From Spirochaetales bacterium (lineage in GTDB: Bacteria; Spirochaetota; Spirochaetia; ARS1246), in the NCBI GenBank assembly GCA_002688185.1, contig NZCE01000039.1, positions 1-64,000 on the forward strand: a stretch of 64,000 nt of DNA. Reading direction: 5' to 3'. The position numbers were made by a program, and so were the translations under genes. Of this stretch, positions 62,082 through 64,000 are shown in pieces. The notes beneath the pieces were generated by a model that was not told the origin of the DNA, did no database searches, and worked only from the letters and a program-made list of their open reading frames with translations. How positions within the stretch are numbered: position 1 is the first letter of the stretch; each line of letters begins with the position of its first letter.

Positions 62082-63770
62082 TCATATAACTAGGTTGATT
62101 AAATCACTGGTTTGATTTATCTCTTCAAGTATCGGTACAGCATCCTGCAGGTGTTTAAGGGTTTTTGCGCTCGAATCTTGCTCAGCGTCCCGACCCGAAG
62201 ATTGCCTGCTGTCTCTTCGGTCGACCAACACCTCAAACCCTTCAGCTTCAAACCCATTTTCTCGAAATGCCCTGTAGAGTGATTCCAAATCGTTATCAAG
62301 AGAATCCTTGACAGTAGCATTATCCACAAATATCCGGCCCGTCAGCCGGTTGTCATCCAGTTGTATCCGTACTCGGAGCCTTCCAAGATGCTCGGGTTTG
62401 AGCACTAAACGAATTTCCCCACGATTATTATTTTTGAGAATTATGCCGGTTTGGCGAACAATTTGGCTGTCGATAAGCTCCCTGGTTTCAGAGGCAAACG
62501 GTGATTGCATACCAAACGGCTGAGCAATCTCTTGGGTCCCGCGATGGGTTTTTGTGAGGAAGATTTCCACCGTCCTCACCTCACCGTTCTCAACCCCCGA
62601 CAAACTCTCAGAGCTTTCACCGACGGACCCAACCTCGGCAAGGCCTGCCTGTTCGCCTATGGCCGCCTTTCCGGCCTCAGCAGCGGCGCTTTCGCCCAGG
62701 GCATTTCTGCCGGTGCCGCCCTTTGATGTGCGATTCCCATGGGTTTTGGGGAGACTGTCCGTCCCATGCTGTTGCTTCTCAGCGGCGCCACCCACTCGAA
62801 GGTTAGCCTGCGCTTTGTTATACTGCCCGGTAACCTTTTCGCTTTGCTGCATTTCGAGGCGCAGCGCATTCCGTTCATTTACGGTTAGTGCGGGCCCGTT
62901 CGCGCGGGGAAGCGTTCCCAGAGACGACCTCTGAGTTTGCCGTTTCGAGCGCGTTTGCGAGTCCTGCTGCGTGAGTCGCTGCCCGTGGGGCGACATAGGC
63001 AGCGATGTGCCCGGTTGCGCCAGTCGCTGCGAGTCCTGCTGCGGGATCTGCTGCGCACGCTGTTGCACGCGCCGATTATCAATTATGTCTATCCGTTGAC
63101 TTGCAGTGCTTTTCTTGGCGGCTTCGACCTTCCTACTAACTTCGGCCTCTCGGCCTCGGCTTCTTGGCGTTGCCGGCCGCTCCTCGCCGGAAATCCTGAG
63201 AAAAGTCTTAACGCTCTTCCTGTGCGAGCCAAGACTCAAGGTCCCGCTGAGATCGGTGCTGCCCACCGGGTCCCCGGACTTTGATTTCCGCAAGTTTTCA
63301 AGGTTATTTTTTTGAGCTCCGTCTCCCGGCGTCTTGGTGGTTTTGGTGGGGCCGTTATTCTCGACTTCCGGTCTGTCTCCCGTTACTTCTGTCTCGCCGA
63401 TTGAGTCTTTGCCGGCTTTCTCCGATGGACCACTGGAAACGGGCTTTAGCTCGTCCCTCATTCCATCCATCGGCCGCTTCTGAGCTCCTTCAGAGGTCCC
63501 CGAGGATTCTGCCGCATGCCCTTGACGTTGCCGGCTTTGGGAATCGGTTTCCCCAGCGCCTGTGCTATCATACGGGACACGGCCGGTCATGGAGCCCTGA
63601 GATTGCTCGTTTAAAAGCCTTTGAAACGACTCTAAAAAAGAGCCGGGTTTCGCCACATCATACGGATCGGAATATATCTGATTATCGAGTATAGATGTGT
63701 CGGCAATGGATCCCTTACCAAAAGGTATTAAGGAGGCGTATTGCTGTGACTGGTCGGCAATTAGCAGCAC
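62082..63770 (-). CDS. fliK: Hook-length control protein FliK
   Basis: FliK measures hook length and triggers the export switch. The 562 residues are mostly a low-complexity, Gln/Ser/Thr/Gly-rich ruler (~60-400). The conserved C-terminal domain has IVRQTGIILKNNNRGEIRLVLKPEHLGRLRVRIQLDDNRLTGRIFVDNATVKDSLDNDLESLYRAF, the FliK_C signature. The start is GTG with GGAG 8 bases upstream. It corresponds to flbC of Borrelia and tap1 of Treponema by position. The ruler has several short Gln-Asp-Ser repeats. Confidence 0.92.
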   Translation of the reverse strand: MLLIADQSQQYASLIPFGKGSIADTSILDNQIYSDPYDVAKPGSFLESFQRLLNEQSQGSMTGRVPYDSTGAGETDSQSRQRQGHAAESSGTSEGAQKRPMDGMRDELKPVSSGPSEKAGKDSIGETEVTGDRPEVENNGPTKTTKTPGDGAQKNNLENLRKSKSGDPVGSTDLSGTLSLGSHRKSVKTFLRISGEERPATPRSRGREAEVSRKVEAAKKSTASQRIDIIDNRRVQQRAQQIPQQDSQRLAQPGTSLPMSPHGQRLTQQDSQTRSKRQTQRSSLGTLPRANGPALTVNERNALRLEMQQSEKVTGQYNKAQANLRVGGAAEKQQHGTDSLPKTHGNRTSKGGTGRNALGESAAAEAGKAAIGEQAGLAEVGSVGESSESLSGVENGEVRTVEIFLTKTHRGTQEIAQPFGMQSPFASETRELIDSQIVRQTGIILKNNNRGEIRLVLKPEHLGRLRVRIQLDDNRLTGRIFVDNATVKDSLDNDLESLYRAFRENGFEAEGFEVLVDRRDSRQSSGRDAEQDSSAKTLKHLQDAVPILEEINQTSDLINLVI

Positions 63771-63790
63771 TTATTTACTCCGTTTCACGG

Positions 63791-64000
63791 TCAGCTCGGT
63801 TTATCGATCATCTTCTCTTGTATTCGTGCGGAACGGCTGGGAGGCATCAATTGCAGCCAAAAGCTTGCCACTGAATTTTCACCTTGCTCAGCCGCCACCG
63901 TGTCGGTCATCCGCAAAATGTCGATGATATCCTGATCATCCATCTCAACGAGCCGTACTACCGCCTCCTCAGGCGGCATATTTACAAACTGTTGAGACAC
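63791..64000 (-). CDS. flbB: FlbB, C-terminal end (gene continues past the window)
   Basis: The frame enters from the right edge; 69 codons are visible, ending with TGA at 63791-63793. The sequence NMPPEEAVVRLVEMDDQDIIDILRMTD has the MgtE_N-type helical motif found in FlbB, a spirochaete-specific protein of the periplasmic flagellar collar. The position directly before fliK matches Borrelia and Treponema. The N-terminal part is outside, so the symbol rests on position and this segment. Confidence 0.8.
   Translation of the reverse strand: MSQQFVNMPPEEAVVRLVEMDDQDIIDILRMTDTVAAEQGENSVASFWLQLMPPSRSARIQEKMIDKPS

Noticed and set aside
1..64000. CRISPR arrays, tRNA and rRNA genes
   Set aside because: No regularly spaced repeats with unique spacers, no cloverleaf with a CCA-type end and no rRNA-like segments were seen; the short tandem repeats have no spacers.

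Overview
The window is a chromosomal segment of a spirochaete (class Spirochaetia, Treponema/Spirochaeta-like). Two things show this. One strand carries the gene order of the spirochaetal fla operon: flbB, fliK, flgD, flgE, flbD, motA, motB, fliL, fliM, fliY, fliO, fliP, fliQ, fliR, flhB, flhA, flhF, flhG, a membrane protein, fliA, fapA. A second motility cluster at the other end holds flagellin, flaG, fliD, a PilZ gene and flgN-flgK-flgL-fliW-csrA. Base composition is near 50 percent GC. Coding density is very high, and no gap between genes exceeds about 290 bases. I saw no rRNA, tRNA or CRISPR array.

Layout. 1-7.7 kb (+): the 3' end of a flagellin gene, flaG, terminator, fliD, an unassigned gene in the slot where flagellar chaperones usually sit, a PilZ c-di-GMP receptor, tsaE, tsaB, and a PAS-HD-GYP gene split by an IS200/IS605-type element. 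7.7-13.6 kb (-): csrA, fliW, flgL, flgK, flgN and an exported transglutaminase-like/TPR protein. 13.6-17 kb (+): a LipM/LplA-family ligase, a GH3 glycosidase and a GNAT acetyltransferase. 17-24.4 kb (-): the mrfB-mrfA exonuclease/helicase pair, two small membrane proteins, bifunctional nnr and a propeller-like lipoprotein. 24.7-27.5 kb (+): secA. 27.5-28.6 kb (-): a 50-residue membrane peptide gene and a LysM/M23 peptidase. 28.9-33.1 kb (+): signal peptidase I, a class B PBP with PASTA domain and a MAF-type (DUF115) glycosyltransferase. 33.1-40.8 kb (-): a tight six-gene metabolic operon. 41.1-64 kb (-): a CheA-like kinase gene and the fla operon.

The most unusual part is the 33.1-40.8 kb operon. 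It encodes a fused alpha-beta 2-oxoacid dehydrogenase E1. Next comes a protein in which a lipoyl domain and an E3-binding-type domain are joined to a complete ketoacyl-ACP synthase III instead of an E2 acyltransferase. Then come a small membrane protein, a sodium:solute symporter, and two adjacent chimeric genes in which an acyl-CoA synthetase and a lipoate-ligase-like protein have exchanged halves. My hypothesis is a CoA-bypassing route: the acyl group made by E1 is carried on the lipoyl arm straight to KAS III to start fatty-acid (perhaps branched-chain) synthesis.

Other notable points. The hook protein FlgE has Ser at position 178, where spirochaetal FlgE has the cysteine that forms the lysinoalanine cross-link, although Lys165 is kept. 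The IS200-like insertion separates a PAS sensor from an intact HD-GYP domain with the reading phase preserved across the element.
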